A program made the position numbers and the translations under genes. Below the pieces are notes generated by a model that worked only from the letters and a program-made list of their open reading frames with translations, searched no databases and was not told the origin of the DNA. From Symsagittifera roscoffensis (taxonomy: Eukaryota; Xenacoelomorpha; Acoela; Convolutidae): 64,000 nt of DNA. This document shows, in pieces, positions 9,158 through 19,367 of this stretch. The first letter of the stretch is position 1. Every line of letters begins with the position of its first letter. The stretch is from positions 87,025,845 to 87,089,844 of the forward strand of contig NC_087062.1 of the NCBI RefSeq assembly GCF_963678635.1, given 5' to 3'.

Positions 9158-12100
9158 ATGGACAATTTCAACCTGGATGAATTGATGGACCTGGCAGAGG
9201 CATATGTAGGACCGATGTTAGATGCGATCTATCCTCGGCTGATCGAACGAGACTTCGCTCTGGAGGACCCAGAGGTGGTCATGTTGCTGACCGCCCTGAT
9301 CAACATCTTGGGGCACGACAACCGTGGGGACCGCCCCACGGAAGTCCTGTTGATGGCAGCATATGGAGAAAGAGGAGTACTAGACCACCCGAACATGAGA
9401 GTGATGAGGTGGAGAAACGGGGCTCTCTTAGGGAGTGACTTGGCGAATGAGCCTGGATTGGGAAGTTCTAGGACTTACCAACCAGGTGAGATGCCAATGC
9501 CCTCTAAGCCTAAACCTGGGCTGACGAGAATGCATCAGGAGATGAACAGCGAGGCGACGTCGTCTGGTTCACCACTGAGAGCAGCTGTGCCACCAAAAAG
9601 GGCGAAAGTAACACAGAAGGTTCAGACAAACTAAACCATACAAGATCTGGACGAGATGAACGATCAGCTGAGAAGTACGAAGAAGGAGCTGGACGAGATG
9701 ACCAAAAGCATGCTCCAGATGGAGGAAGACCGGGACATGTGGAGAAAGTTGTTTGAAGACTGCAACAAAAAGCAGGGTCAAGAGATCGAGCGCTTAAGGC
9801 AGGAATACAAAGAGCGATCGGAGCAGGTGGCGTTGACAACGGCCGTGGAGAAAGTGATACCTGCAAGGGATATTCCTCGTGGGCAGTCCCCGATGGAGCT
9901 CTTGACACCTCGAGAGATGAGTCAAACAACTGAGACACGGCTTCCAGCAGAGACGAATCGAGTAACAATCCCGGATCCTAGTGACACCTTGGGTGATCCC
10001 GTCGTAGAACAGACAGTGAGGAGGCTGATAGAGACAGCTGGACGACTGGTCGCTAACAAGAATGCGCCAGGTTCCGGGGTGACTGCACCCTATGGAACGA
10101 TTGACGATACGGGCAGAGTACAACTCTCCCAGACCGTGATCAGACAAGGGATAAGTAACGTGACACCACTCATGGGGAGCTCGAGAATCCCAGAGAGGAA
10201 AGTACGAAAGATGCCAGCGAGGAAAGTGTCTCGTGTAATAGACGTGCAGAAGAATAATCAATTGAAGTATAATTTCACGGGAGTTCCGGAGACAGATCCG
10301 AGGGCCTGCTTCAATCGAGCTACCTGGAGCCCGGCTGTGAACCTGCAGCAACCACCACTCGGGACATCTCACCTGATATTGGGAGACAGTTTAGTCAGAG
10401 TGCTGTCGAATTTGAGGACCTCGTGGGTCACCACGGTGATAGCCTTTGGAGGCGCGACGATAGCCCAATTATATCGGATGGTGGAACTGATGAATCCAGG
10501 TATGATTCCCAATGTGATGATCTTAGTTGGGACGAATGACATCTCCAGAGGATCAGACGAGCAGGAAGCACTGTGGGAGTCAATGATGGTGTGTTTGTTC
10601 ACTACTCTCTGGCAGAAGTTCAGTTGCGCGGTACTGACCGTTTGCACGGTGCCAATGAACGCGAGAAGCCTGACAGCATCAGGAAGAAGGCACAACGAGG
10701 GAGTCATAAGATGGAACAACATCTTGAGGAACCTAGCAAATCGAAATGCCGGAAGGATGATCCTCATGGACATTGAACATGAGTTGAGAGCCATGGATCA
10801 GGCCAGACTGACCACAGATGGCATCCACTTCGACAGTATCGAAGGACAAGCTTGGTTGAATCGAGTCTTCCAAGAACGGTTGGATGAGTTGGAAGCAGAA
10901 CTCTTTGATACAGGAGTGCTGAAGGAAGAGGGAACGGTGAGTGATGCGGTGATTACCACCTTTGTGCCTCCTAGCCTGGAAACACGCCTGGGTACGGTCC
11001 CAGCCGTCACGAATTACCGGCAACAAAGCTCCAGTGAACCAGGTCGAAGAACAGACGTGCAGGATCGGTTGGGAGAAGCACCGATGAGGAGAACAATTCA
11101 TCCTAGGAGAAGGATAGGACCTGTCAACCAACCAATCGAAGAAGTAGCAGGCACATCTAGATCGGACACTAGATCGGAGACGACGAGTACCAGTCGAGAG
11201 GAAAGACCGAGCAGAGGCTCATTGTTGTGGTCGCGATCCATACCGTCTCCTTGGCATATATACAAAGACGAACTAATGAAGCTGGACCTGCAGAGAGTAA
11301 GCTTCATCGAAGATGCAAGGAGGATGTTGAATGGAGCGATGCTATCCGTCAGCAAATTGTACTCGATAACCGGCGTAGACTGGTTGATAGCCGCTAGCAT
11401 AAATTTCAACTCCACGACGGCCTTGAGATTTGCTGATTTGGAGGGACTGCCCTCTAACAACACGATGGGACCAGTGAATGCGAGACCGTTGCAAGATGTG
11501 AGATTGAACCATGATGAGGGGAATCGTGAAGAGAGACCAGGAAGATTCCTGACGGCGAGAGCGCCGATTGGACAACACGTGAAGATATTCAGGCAGCTGA
11601 CGACACCACCTGGTCATGTGAAGGAGAGAGTGTACCCAAAACTAGTGAACCAAGATGGTGATGCCCAGAGATATGGCGGATTGACAGCGATAAAGAAAGA
11701 TGAGACCATCTTCGCCGCCTATGACAAAGCAGAGATGAGGAAGGCCAAAATCATGGTAGTAGCGAATTCAGAGTTCGTGTACACCTCCAAGTCTTTGTTT
11801 TGGCCGGACGTCATAATGTTGGCCGCGGTTGACCTAGACCTATTGCAATCAGTGTCTTTGGCTATAGGTGTACAAAGGCAGACAGACATGAACCCAATAA
11901 AGATTGTGTTTGCTGGCATCAATGACCATCTACACAGTAGAGGTTTTCTGAGCAGGCTCAGAGATCCTGCAACAGCAGAAAACGCAGTATGGCCAGCAAT
12001 AAAAGACATCCTGGAGTCGATGGGTGAAGTGGTGGATGCGACGAAGGAGGGGTCATTCAATAAAGTGGCGTTGAGAGTAGTATTTGCGTTGTCTCCGGGA

Positions 12101-12547
12101 TATGCACATCTCCCGGATGGAATGAAGTTTGTGTATGCAATGGTAGCCTTACTTTCGGAAGGAAAATATGATGTGATCATATCGGCCCCGAATCGCATGA
12201 TAGAAATGGAGAACCTGAGGCCACTTAAGGCTGAACTGCCTGCAGTATGGTCAGATATCTCAAACGCGATGAGAGGATTCAAGGACCACGCGCTACACAT
12301 GTTAGTGTTGGACGAAGTGCTGGGGTTGGAACTGTCCAACTTCAGTCGGCAACTCAAACTGAAACCGGGAATAGACGACAACCATCGAGTGATCACGGCG
12401 ATGTCCAACGACTTATGGTTCCGAGCAATGGAAGTGGCAAGTGAAGACACGAGAAGAAAAAATTCACTAGAGACGAGAGCTCATCTGGAGGCGATGGTTC
12501 TGAGAACCAAGCCGGAAGCCAACCAGTGGCTACACCTGAATCCTTGA
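9158..12547 (+). pseudogene. ORF3: coiled-coil protein with SGNH/GDSL hydrolase domain, copy A
   Basis: The ATG at 9,158 (MDNFNLDELMDLAEAYVG) is chosen because copy C conserves it (63,258) just after the candidate splice acceptor. A TAA at 9,632-9,634, where copy C has Gln, splits the frame; the rest is open to 12,547. The protein has a helical N-terminus, a coiled coil (about residues 165-225) and an SGNH hydrolase domain: block I LILGDSLVR with Ser at residue 411, block II-like AFGGA, block III LVGTNDI (Asn 460), block V TTDGIHF (Asp 554, His 557). Such enzymes cleave ester or acetyl groups; the substrate is unknown. The C-terminal ~490 residues match nothing I know and include FAGINDHLHSRG, like a second block III. 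No signal peptide or membrane segment. Confidence 0.85.
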
Positions 12548-12560
12548 GTAGCGGCATTGG

Positions 12561-14375
12561 GTGCAGATGCTTTTTCAGCAAGGCCCCGTAATGATCACGA
12601 AGATACATGCCTACTTGTTGAAGGAGGTGAACCTGGCGGAAAATGCCGGAGAAAAGACCGCTGAGTTTGTGAACAGAATGTGTCAGATTACTCTGGAAAC
12701 CTTCTGGACTCAGGAAGTGAAGGGACAGGAGGGATTTGAAAGGACAGACAGCATGCTAGAAGGGTTGGGAGCCGGATGGACCGCGTCCTTCTTGGCAAAA
12801 GTTTACCCGAAAGTCTCGCACTATTTGATAAAGGAATTCCTCCAAGCAGTAGTGAGAGTATCGATAGTGGAATTAATAGCCTTGTTCGTGACATTTGGAG
12901 CGGAGAGTTTCGTGAAAGGACCGGCGATACTGCTCACGGATGGAATACAGAACCTGCGACTAGATGGACTTCTGACATTGATCGCAATAACCCACGGAAA
13001 CTTGGGAGGACTAATGAAACTGGCACGTTGTCCAGAGCAGATGAAAGAGAGAGTGAGGAATCTGGATATGAAGAAATCCACGGACTCGTGGAACAAAATA
13101 AGAGACCTGAGACACACTCTTATCCAGTATCTCTTGCAGCAAAATCGCTTTGGAACCGGAGAAGACGAGACAATTGAAAGAGAGGAAGATGTTAGACGAC
13201 AAGTTGGAGGCATGCCGCTATTAACAGATTTGAGCTTAGCTATGAGAACCGATCCCTTGGCGCTGATCAGAGGAGTCACGGAGTTCGTGACAGTGATCTA
13301 TGGACCAGCAGTCACGTTTGCGTTCCCTGACGTTAAAGTGGAAGCATATAGGAGGTCGGTGCTGCACCTGAACCTCATATCGGCAGTGGACGGTAGTACA
13401 CTGAACTGGTGTGAGCAGCACGTGTTGCGGGAGCTCATGAGCGAAGATCTGTTGTTTGCGAAGATATCAGAGCCAGAAATGACGATCATCAAATTTGACG
13501 ATCACTTCCGTGACCGCATGGGAGAAGTAGAAAGAGGACACATCGAGGTGTTTCCAAAGCTTTGGAATCTGAGACCCTATGACAAAACGAATGGTGAAAT
13601 AACCAGAGTGCCTCGTCTCACTGCAGCATACCACAAGGTGAGAGAAGAAACGAAGGACTGGGGCGATTACAAGAAGCTACCGGAGGCAATCCCTGAATTC
13701 CCTCTAATAAGAAGGATGTTGCTCGGAGCAGTCTCCGTGGTACAAACTCCTAGGTTGAGAGCATTCGAAACCAATGAAAGGAGAGTAGGGAATTTCGTGG
13801 GAACGATGGATCCATACTTCGTAGGGAGAAATGCCGCCGTGTTACAGTACACACGATTTGCATACACGGATCAAGCGACGAGAAGGCGACTAAGCAACGC
13901 CGCTACTCCCAAGCCTGGAAGATTTGATGAGGAATGGAAGGGACTAGGTTTAGCTCCGATGAGAATGAGAGGCAGGACATAATTGCCTGAAGCCTCATTA
14001 ATCCTGACCAGTGTGAAAAAGGAGATGAAAGTAGGAGGAATATTGCAGACGAGAACCTTCCTAGCACCCTTCGGCTGTGAAGAAATCAAAGTGGTCCATG
14101 GAGAAGAGGAAGATAAATCGGCCGGTACATTGCTCATTCCGAGATTCCAGGAAGAAGCCGACAATGACGAACAAGGACCATCAAGCTCGAACAAGGATAA
14201 GTCAGAAGGAGATGACGGACAGGGTGGAAGCCGTCAGACTGAAGAACCCATGCAACAAGATCAAGCTGGTGGGGAAGACGACAGGGCATCGACAGGAGGA
14301 ACATCCAGCCTGGATTTCAATATCTTCAGTGATCTTGAGAATAATGCAGACACGTTGCAGACACAGAGCGGATGA
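12561..14375 (+). pseudogene. ORF4, unknown retrotransposon protein, copy A
   Basis: A long frame opens from 12,561 and is interrupted by TAA at 13,980-13,982, where copy B has Glu; the same frame then runs to 14,375. No known family is recognised. The N-terminal half is helical with a moderately hydrophobic stretch (VVRVSIVELIALFVTFGAES) too polar for a confident membrane segment; the middle has FPDVKVEAYRRSVLHLNLISA; the C-terminus (after ~13,990) is acidic and Ser/Gln-rich. Copy B shares all of it. It may be the downstream part of an ORF3 polyprotein, since ORF3 stops at TGA (12,545-12,547) where copy B has Arg; a frame change then lies within ~30 bases. Confidence 0.7.
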
Positions 14376-14415
14376 AGGCATCTCGACACTGGAACCTCCG
14401 TCAGCCTTTGAGTAA

Positions 14416-14694
14416 ATGAAACGGAAATTGCCGGAGAGCAGCTCTCCTGGCAATTCAAGAAATAACGACCAGAGAATCCTCATGGAATCACCGCGGAGGA
14501 GAAGAATAGAGGCCTCAGCCAGAGTACCTTTCTTAGGAACGCTGCCCGAAGAAGAATGGGAAGTACATCACCGAGACCATGAGAGTAGGACGGGATGTAA
14601 GCTGGACAGAGTGGCGTTTATGGAAGAAGTCTGGACCGTGATTCAGGGCTATGGGACCCAGTCCATCCTCAAAACAGGTCTCAATCAACCTTGA
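14416..14694 (+). pseudogene. ORF4 C-terminal segment in a shifted frame, copy A
   Basis: A 92-codon frame (MKRKLPESSSPGNS at its start) with a basic MESPRRRRIEA patch and a LPEEEWEVHHRDHE segment that copy B conserves (26,395-26,625). It is probably the end of ORF4 displaced by an indel near 14,350-14,410. Its stop TGA (14,692-14,694) overlaps the ATG of ORF5 as TGATG. Nucleic-acid binding by the Arg patch is only a guess. Confidence 0.55.
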
Positions 14695-14696
14695 TG
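14692..14696 (+). promoter_or_regulatory. Stop/start overlap TGATG between ORF4 and ORF5
   Basis: The upstream frame stops at TGA (14,692-14,694) and ORF5 starts at ATG (14,694-14,696). Copy B has TAATG at the equivalent point (26,343 to 26,339, minus strand). Conservation of an overlapping stop and start with a changed stop codon suggests coupled termination-reinitiation, a mechanism known for the second ORF of some retrotransposons. Confidence 0.6.
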
Positions 14697-17600
14697 AGAG
14701 AAGTACTTGACAAGCTTGATGAGTGTGAAGGGAGACTGAGTGAGTTATTGATCGACTCAGCCACTGATGAGAGTGAAGCGAATTCTCCCATCAAGATGAC
14801 ACCGCAGGACGATGAAGGAGAGGTGGTGTACCTGTCAAGAACCAGGAGAGGGACGATGCGATCGAAAATGGTGATTGATAAAATCAATGCGATGAAAATG
14901 AAGTTAGGCAGCAGAGTGATGCCGAGGAGAATTGGGAAGACGAAAGTGGATTCAGAAATATCGGTGAAAGCTGGTAACTCAGCGAAAAGAAAACGAGTCG
15001 AGGAAGTCATGGATTTGGGACAAGGTGATTATCAATTGTCTGGCACAGATAGAATATTAACCGATATAGCAATGGTGCCACCCATTCTCATAGCGGGGAT
15101 AAAGTCAACCGGTTATAAATCCAAAAGGAGTGACCGCACTCTGACTGGAGCAACTTTAGAAATGGAAATACTAAGCCAATGTGGAGAGAGCAAAATGAGG
15201 GACTTCAAGCCATCTCCCATGAATCATGGAAAGGGAAGTGTTGCAGGACAACTAACACCAGTGGAATACAACCGACTAACCGTGTCGGAGACAGTGTCGA
15301 TAGATGAACCCACTGGTGGATACATGGAGATGTTGGAATACCGAAATTCGGCTAGAGGGTATGTAATAGCCCTGGAAGACGAAAAAGCCATGGAGGGTTA
15401 TCTGGAAATGATGTTGCAAGGCACCACCCTCAAGCAGAAGGAGTATGGAACTTTGGCGTCGTCTGACGTACAGGCGGAAACAATCGAGCAGTTAGTGAGC
15501 CTTCCATGGAAAGCAGTAGTATTGAGGTTTTTCGAAGAAGAAATGAGGACTACGCCAAGAATACATGCTCTCGTGGCAGTACCTTGCGTAAGGACAGAGT
15601 TACAACTCAGGTTCGCCTGGTGCATGATGGGACTGACTCGCGAAGAATATGATTCAGAAGAAAGGAAGAGATCAAAGGAGGAAAAAGTTTTCCTTATGAC
15701 GCATCTGAGGGATCTGATAGTCCAGGAGGGAGCAGCAGTAGCGTGTGCGAAGCGGAGAGACGCTCTCTGTTTCATTCGATTCCTGATAGAGCAGATTTCA
15801 GTACCTGCATTAAACACTTGTGTTAAAATGTTGAGGGAAGGCGATGAGCGAATGAAAGCCTTGTTCTTACTAGCAATGCTGGATATGCAGCAAAGTAAAC
15901 CGATGAGGGTAAACATGAAAGAACCTGAAGAATTGGAACCCATGAAAAAGATAGACGAGATCAGGAGATTCTCAAACAAGGAGTTGAGACTCACTAAAGA
16001 ATCTATGGGAGCATTGCCGAAATCCAGTGAGTACTGTGGACCGATCAAGAAGAAGTCATATAGCTACGTATCCGGGATTATAGGGATAGCGTACAATCCT
16101 TTCCTGAGTGAAGACATACGCGATTGCTTCTTTGATTATGAGCAGGCGGTGTTACTAAGATTCTGGACGTCCAGAATTGTAACGATCAAGAGCGTTAACA
16201 ATCCACAGGCCAAATTGGGATTGGTCTTGGAAGAAGAGGTGACTGCACCTTCAGTACCAAAATCCGACAAAAGAGTGGAGTTTGGGTTGGGATTCTCAGA
16301 TGAATTACTGAGAACGAGCTTGATGGCAGTGTGGGAATTGATGAGGCCATCATGGTGTCCTAGTCCCAACGCTGACTCAATATTACGGGCGACACAGGAC
16401 TCACAGAGGGAACTGAATGCAGACTGTAACCTGCGTGACCTCAACATCATATATAATGTGATGATAACAGCCTCTAAGAGCAACGGAGAAGATAAAGTAG
16501 AGTTGCCTGGCTGGGGACCAGAAGACTGGGTCAAACCTGGTAGCTGTCTGGCGGAAGTCTGTAGACTGGAGGGTCATGTTTGTGGAGGTCTAGACTGTGT
16601 GAAAACCCTGGAGAAACAACACAAGCAATTGACAGTATTGTTTGGAAATGTAGTGATGAAAGCAAGAACGGAGACGGAACTGATAGCAGATTGCCATGGA
16701 GGAACCGATGTGAATCTAGTGACTGCACTAGGATTCTAAAGCATGTTTGGTTCTTTAGAGTCACTATTGAATCTAGAACAGAAGCATGAGATGGTCACAG
16801 CCATCAGCGTAGAAGTATTCCCAGGAGTTCTGCAGACTGAGCAGAAGTATATAGGAAAATGGAGGGAAGCAATCGAGACAGAAATGAACATCAGACACAG
16901 CGAAACTTATTGTAAACCATCAGGAGCACGATATTTGGTGGGTTCAACGTTGGCTCCAATGTGCAAGAGCAGGTATCCTGTACATTTCGTAGCTGTGGAC
17001 GTGAAGAGTACAAGAACGATTGTGGATCAAGCCTTCTCAGTGCCGAAGTGTGTGAGATTGGCGAGAATGTCTGAAAAGTCTTACGAATTACTATGTGAGA
17101 TGTTCTTAGCAATTCCAGAGAGAGCCAAAGAAGAGTTGGAGTCAATACTAGGAAAGAAGTTCATGGGATATGTGAGCGGGAACTTCAGTGACTTCGAAAA
17201 ACAGAAACAGAGAGGATCAACTGTCACAGATTACAACGCAGTAGATGAGAATGATGAAATCCACCGAGTGATGATGGAAGTGGAACCATTGCTGGAAGCT
17301 TCGGGAAAACGTAATTGGAGGAGCATCATGTTGACGCATGACGAGTTTCCTTGCCACTGCTTACTGCAGACCTGGTGGTATCCCAAGCGTAGTAATCTGA
17401 TGTTGATCTGGGACTCTGGAGAGCTGCTCTCCATGGGTTTACCAGATTCATCACAGCCCGTAACAATAGTGATAGTGGGAGTTATGATGGCGACACGATG
17501 GTTGGAAGCTCATGTGAGAGAAAATAATAGACAAGAGGCGCCGACGAGAGAACAATTGCGGAAATTAGATTGTCTAAAAGATTTAGATCTTTTTGAGACA

Positions 17601-18098
17601 ATGTGCAAAGTTCTAAACATTCCGATGGAAGTGAAGAAGATATGGGCGAGAAAACGATTGATGCCATGGTTCAGAGCTAACATGATTGCATGGTTGTACG
17701 AGTATGCGAAAAAGCATATGTCGAAGCACGGCAGGGTGTACAGTGAATATCAGCTGGACATTGGAGCAGGAGCTTTCAAGCGAGCTCTCGTGACTCATCG
17801 GAATGCAGTGACCACCGCTGTGAAAAGAATTTCCAGGACGAGTGAGCGTAGTGGAAATGAGAAGGCAGAGATGCTTAAAGAAGATTTGGAGAGAAACGTG
17901 ACGTTGTGTCTCCACAACAGTTTCTGCAGAAACAGAGAATCCAACGTGGATCCCCTACCTTGCTGTAAACAGAGGGTTGAAGAGCAGAAGTGTTGGAGGA
18001 CGGCTTCCAACAGCGTCAGGATAGCCAACGATGTGCTACAAGACACGGAAACCGAAAGTGCGGAGTCAATATCACAGGAGGAAGAAATGGAACATTGA
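14694..18098 (+). pseudogene. ORF5, large unknown retrotransposon protein, copy A
   Basis: About 1,134 codons from ATG 14,694 (MREVLDKLDECEG) to TGA at 18,096-18,098. A TAA at 16,737-16,739 splits it; copy B reads Tyr there and goes straight through, so this is one protein. No family recognised, no signal peptide, no membrane span. It has a basic N-terminal region with KRKRVEE, possibly a nuclear signal, a large helical middle (LQLRFAWCMMGLTREEYDSE, CGPIKKKSYSYVSGIIG), conserved Cys/His near 16,555-16,610 (CRLEGHVCGGLDC), and a C-terminal half with TWWYPKRSNLMLIWDSG and YQLDIGAGAFKRALV. Copy B (22,971-26,341) preserves most residues. It lies at the position of env but has no envelope features. 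Confidence 0.75.
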
Positions 18099-18900
18099 TG
18101 AATGGTCGAGAAAACAAGAGGCAACAAGAAAGAAAATTAGAAGAAATTAGAAGTTTTAGAACTTCTAAACGACGAAAAAAGAAGAGAACAAAGGAGTGAT
18201 GAAGAAAAGTTAAAACTCAGAATTGTTTTATGTGTGTGAAAAACTCAAGTGAGAAACCAAGCAACAAAGTTGTAATTGAAAACTGAAACATTTAGTTGAG
18301 TTTTGAAATTGTTGCATTCATAAATTTGCATTTTGATTTTAGCAGAAGTGGCTTTAGAGACACTTATTATTTATTTAGAAAGGCTTAAGGGAAGAGTATA
18401 TTTAAATATTCCAGCCTGCATGACTGTTTATAATCACTTAGGAAGACTGATCACTTTGTGGTGATGTGGAAGGCTTGAGTAATCTCTCGAAGAAGGAGAT
18501 TGTTTCATTGTTCTTTCTAACCACAAAGTTTCTTAGTGTTAATATTCAGGACAATGACAAGCAAGATTTCCGAAGGGAAGAAGCATAATAGGATAATTTT
18601 AGCTTGTTGGTTGGCAGGACTGTCCTGCAAGCCAACACCTTTTAAATCTAAGAGAAAAAGTTTTTATCGGGACATTGACACTGGAAGTCAGAAAATATGT
18701 TTTATCTTAGGTCATCTCCTCAATGTGCAGATTAATGAAAGAATTTGAAGGCTATAGTGATGTAGTATGATGCCATTTATCTTCTGCAGTGAGTCGATGT
18801 GACGTGGATAAAAGTAATTTCGGGCTTTTTGTAAATTCTGTTCGATGACACTGTAACGATTTTACGAACATTGCGCGATTCAATGAGGACATTGACCGGA
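18099..18900 (+). other. 3' UTR of copy A
   Basis: About 800 bases without a credible gene. It contains an inverted repeat at 18,606-18,636 (arms GTTGGTTGGCAGGAC and GTCCTGCAAGCCAAC, one-base centre, two non-Watson-Crick positions) that copy B also has at 22,416-22,446 with different arm bases. The rest is AT-rich and largely collinear with copy B 22,133-22,970. Confidence 0.7.
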
Positions 18901-18914
18901 CTGTCCGGGGAGTG
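18899..18914 (+). promoter_or_regulatory. 3' polypurine tract of copy A
   Basis: GACTGTCCGGGGAGTG lies directly before the 3' LTR. Copy B has CTGTCCGGGGAGTA at the same place. In LTR elements this RNA resists RNase H and primes plus-strand DNA. It is only partly purine, but its position and conservation support the call. Confidence 0.75.
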
Positions 18915-19084
18915 TGTGACATTCGACCAGAATGGCCAAAATGCAATTTGTGCAGACTTCGAATTTTTAGCAGTAAGCCTTCCGGATCTGTGGTTATTAA
19001 GGACTAAGAACGTTATTGGAACGATTAGCCAGACGGTGAGGGCTGGAATATTCTAGTATTTTTAAATTTCAAAAATTCGAATTA

Positions 19085-19092
19085 TGACGTCA
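19085..19092 (+). promoter_or_regulatory. CRE-like palindrome TGACGTCA in the LTR
   Basis: An exact CREB/ATF-type palindrome about 170 bases into the LTR. It is also exact in both B LTRs (21,974-21,981 and 47,113-47,120) and reads TGATGTCA in C (49,047-49,054). A promoter role is inferred from position and conservation. Confidence 0.5.
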
Positions 19093-19234
19093 TATTTCTG
19101 AGAAACGTCAGAAACGGCCATTTTGGCTAAAACGAGAAAGAAAGACAAGAACAACTTTATCTGCGATAGCGAACAGGACGAAAATCGAGATTGAAAACGA
19201 CAACGAACTACAGAATAGCAGAGGACGTTCCGAG

Positions 19235-19367
19235 TTGCAACTATTGTGCTGCTACAATAGTTGCAAGGCCGTTGCGAGCAACGGTGAAGGGTAAGAAACC
19301 AGCCTTCCGGATTAGGAAGAAATCAAGATTAACGAGCTTGATTCAGTGGATTCGTCAATCCGGAAGG
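19235..19367 (+). other. LTR stem-loop cassette (H1, H2, H3)
   Basis: H1: TTGCAACTATTGT (19,235-19,247) pairs perfectly with ACAATAGTTGCAA (19,254-19,266) around GCTGCT. H2: CCGTTGC with GCAACGG (19,269-19,284). H3: CCTTCCGGATT (19,303-19,313) with AATCCGGAAGG (19,357-19,367), enclosing AATCAAG/CTTGATT (19,321-19,343). Equivalent stems in copy B have different bases that still pair, so the RNA structure seems to be what is kept. Confidence 0.7.

Noticed and set aside
12561-18098. ORF4 or ORF5 as an envelope gene
   Set aside because: They sit where env would be, but I see no signal peptide, furin-like site, fusion peptide or C-terminal membrane anchor.
18536-18748. 70-codon ORF in the 3' UTR of copy A
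   Set aside because: No counterpart in copy B and no recognisable features.
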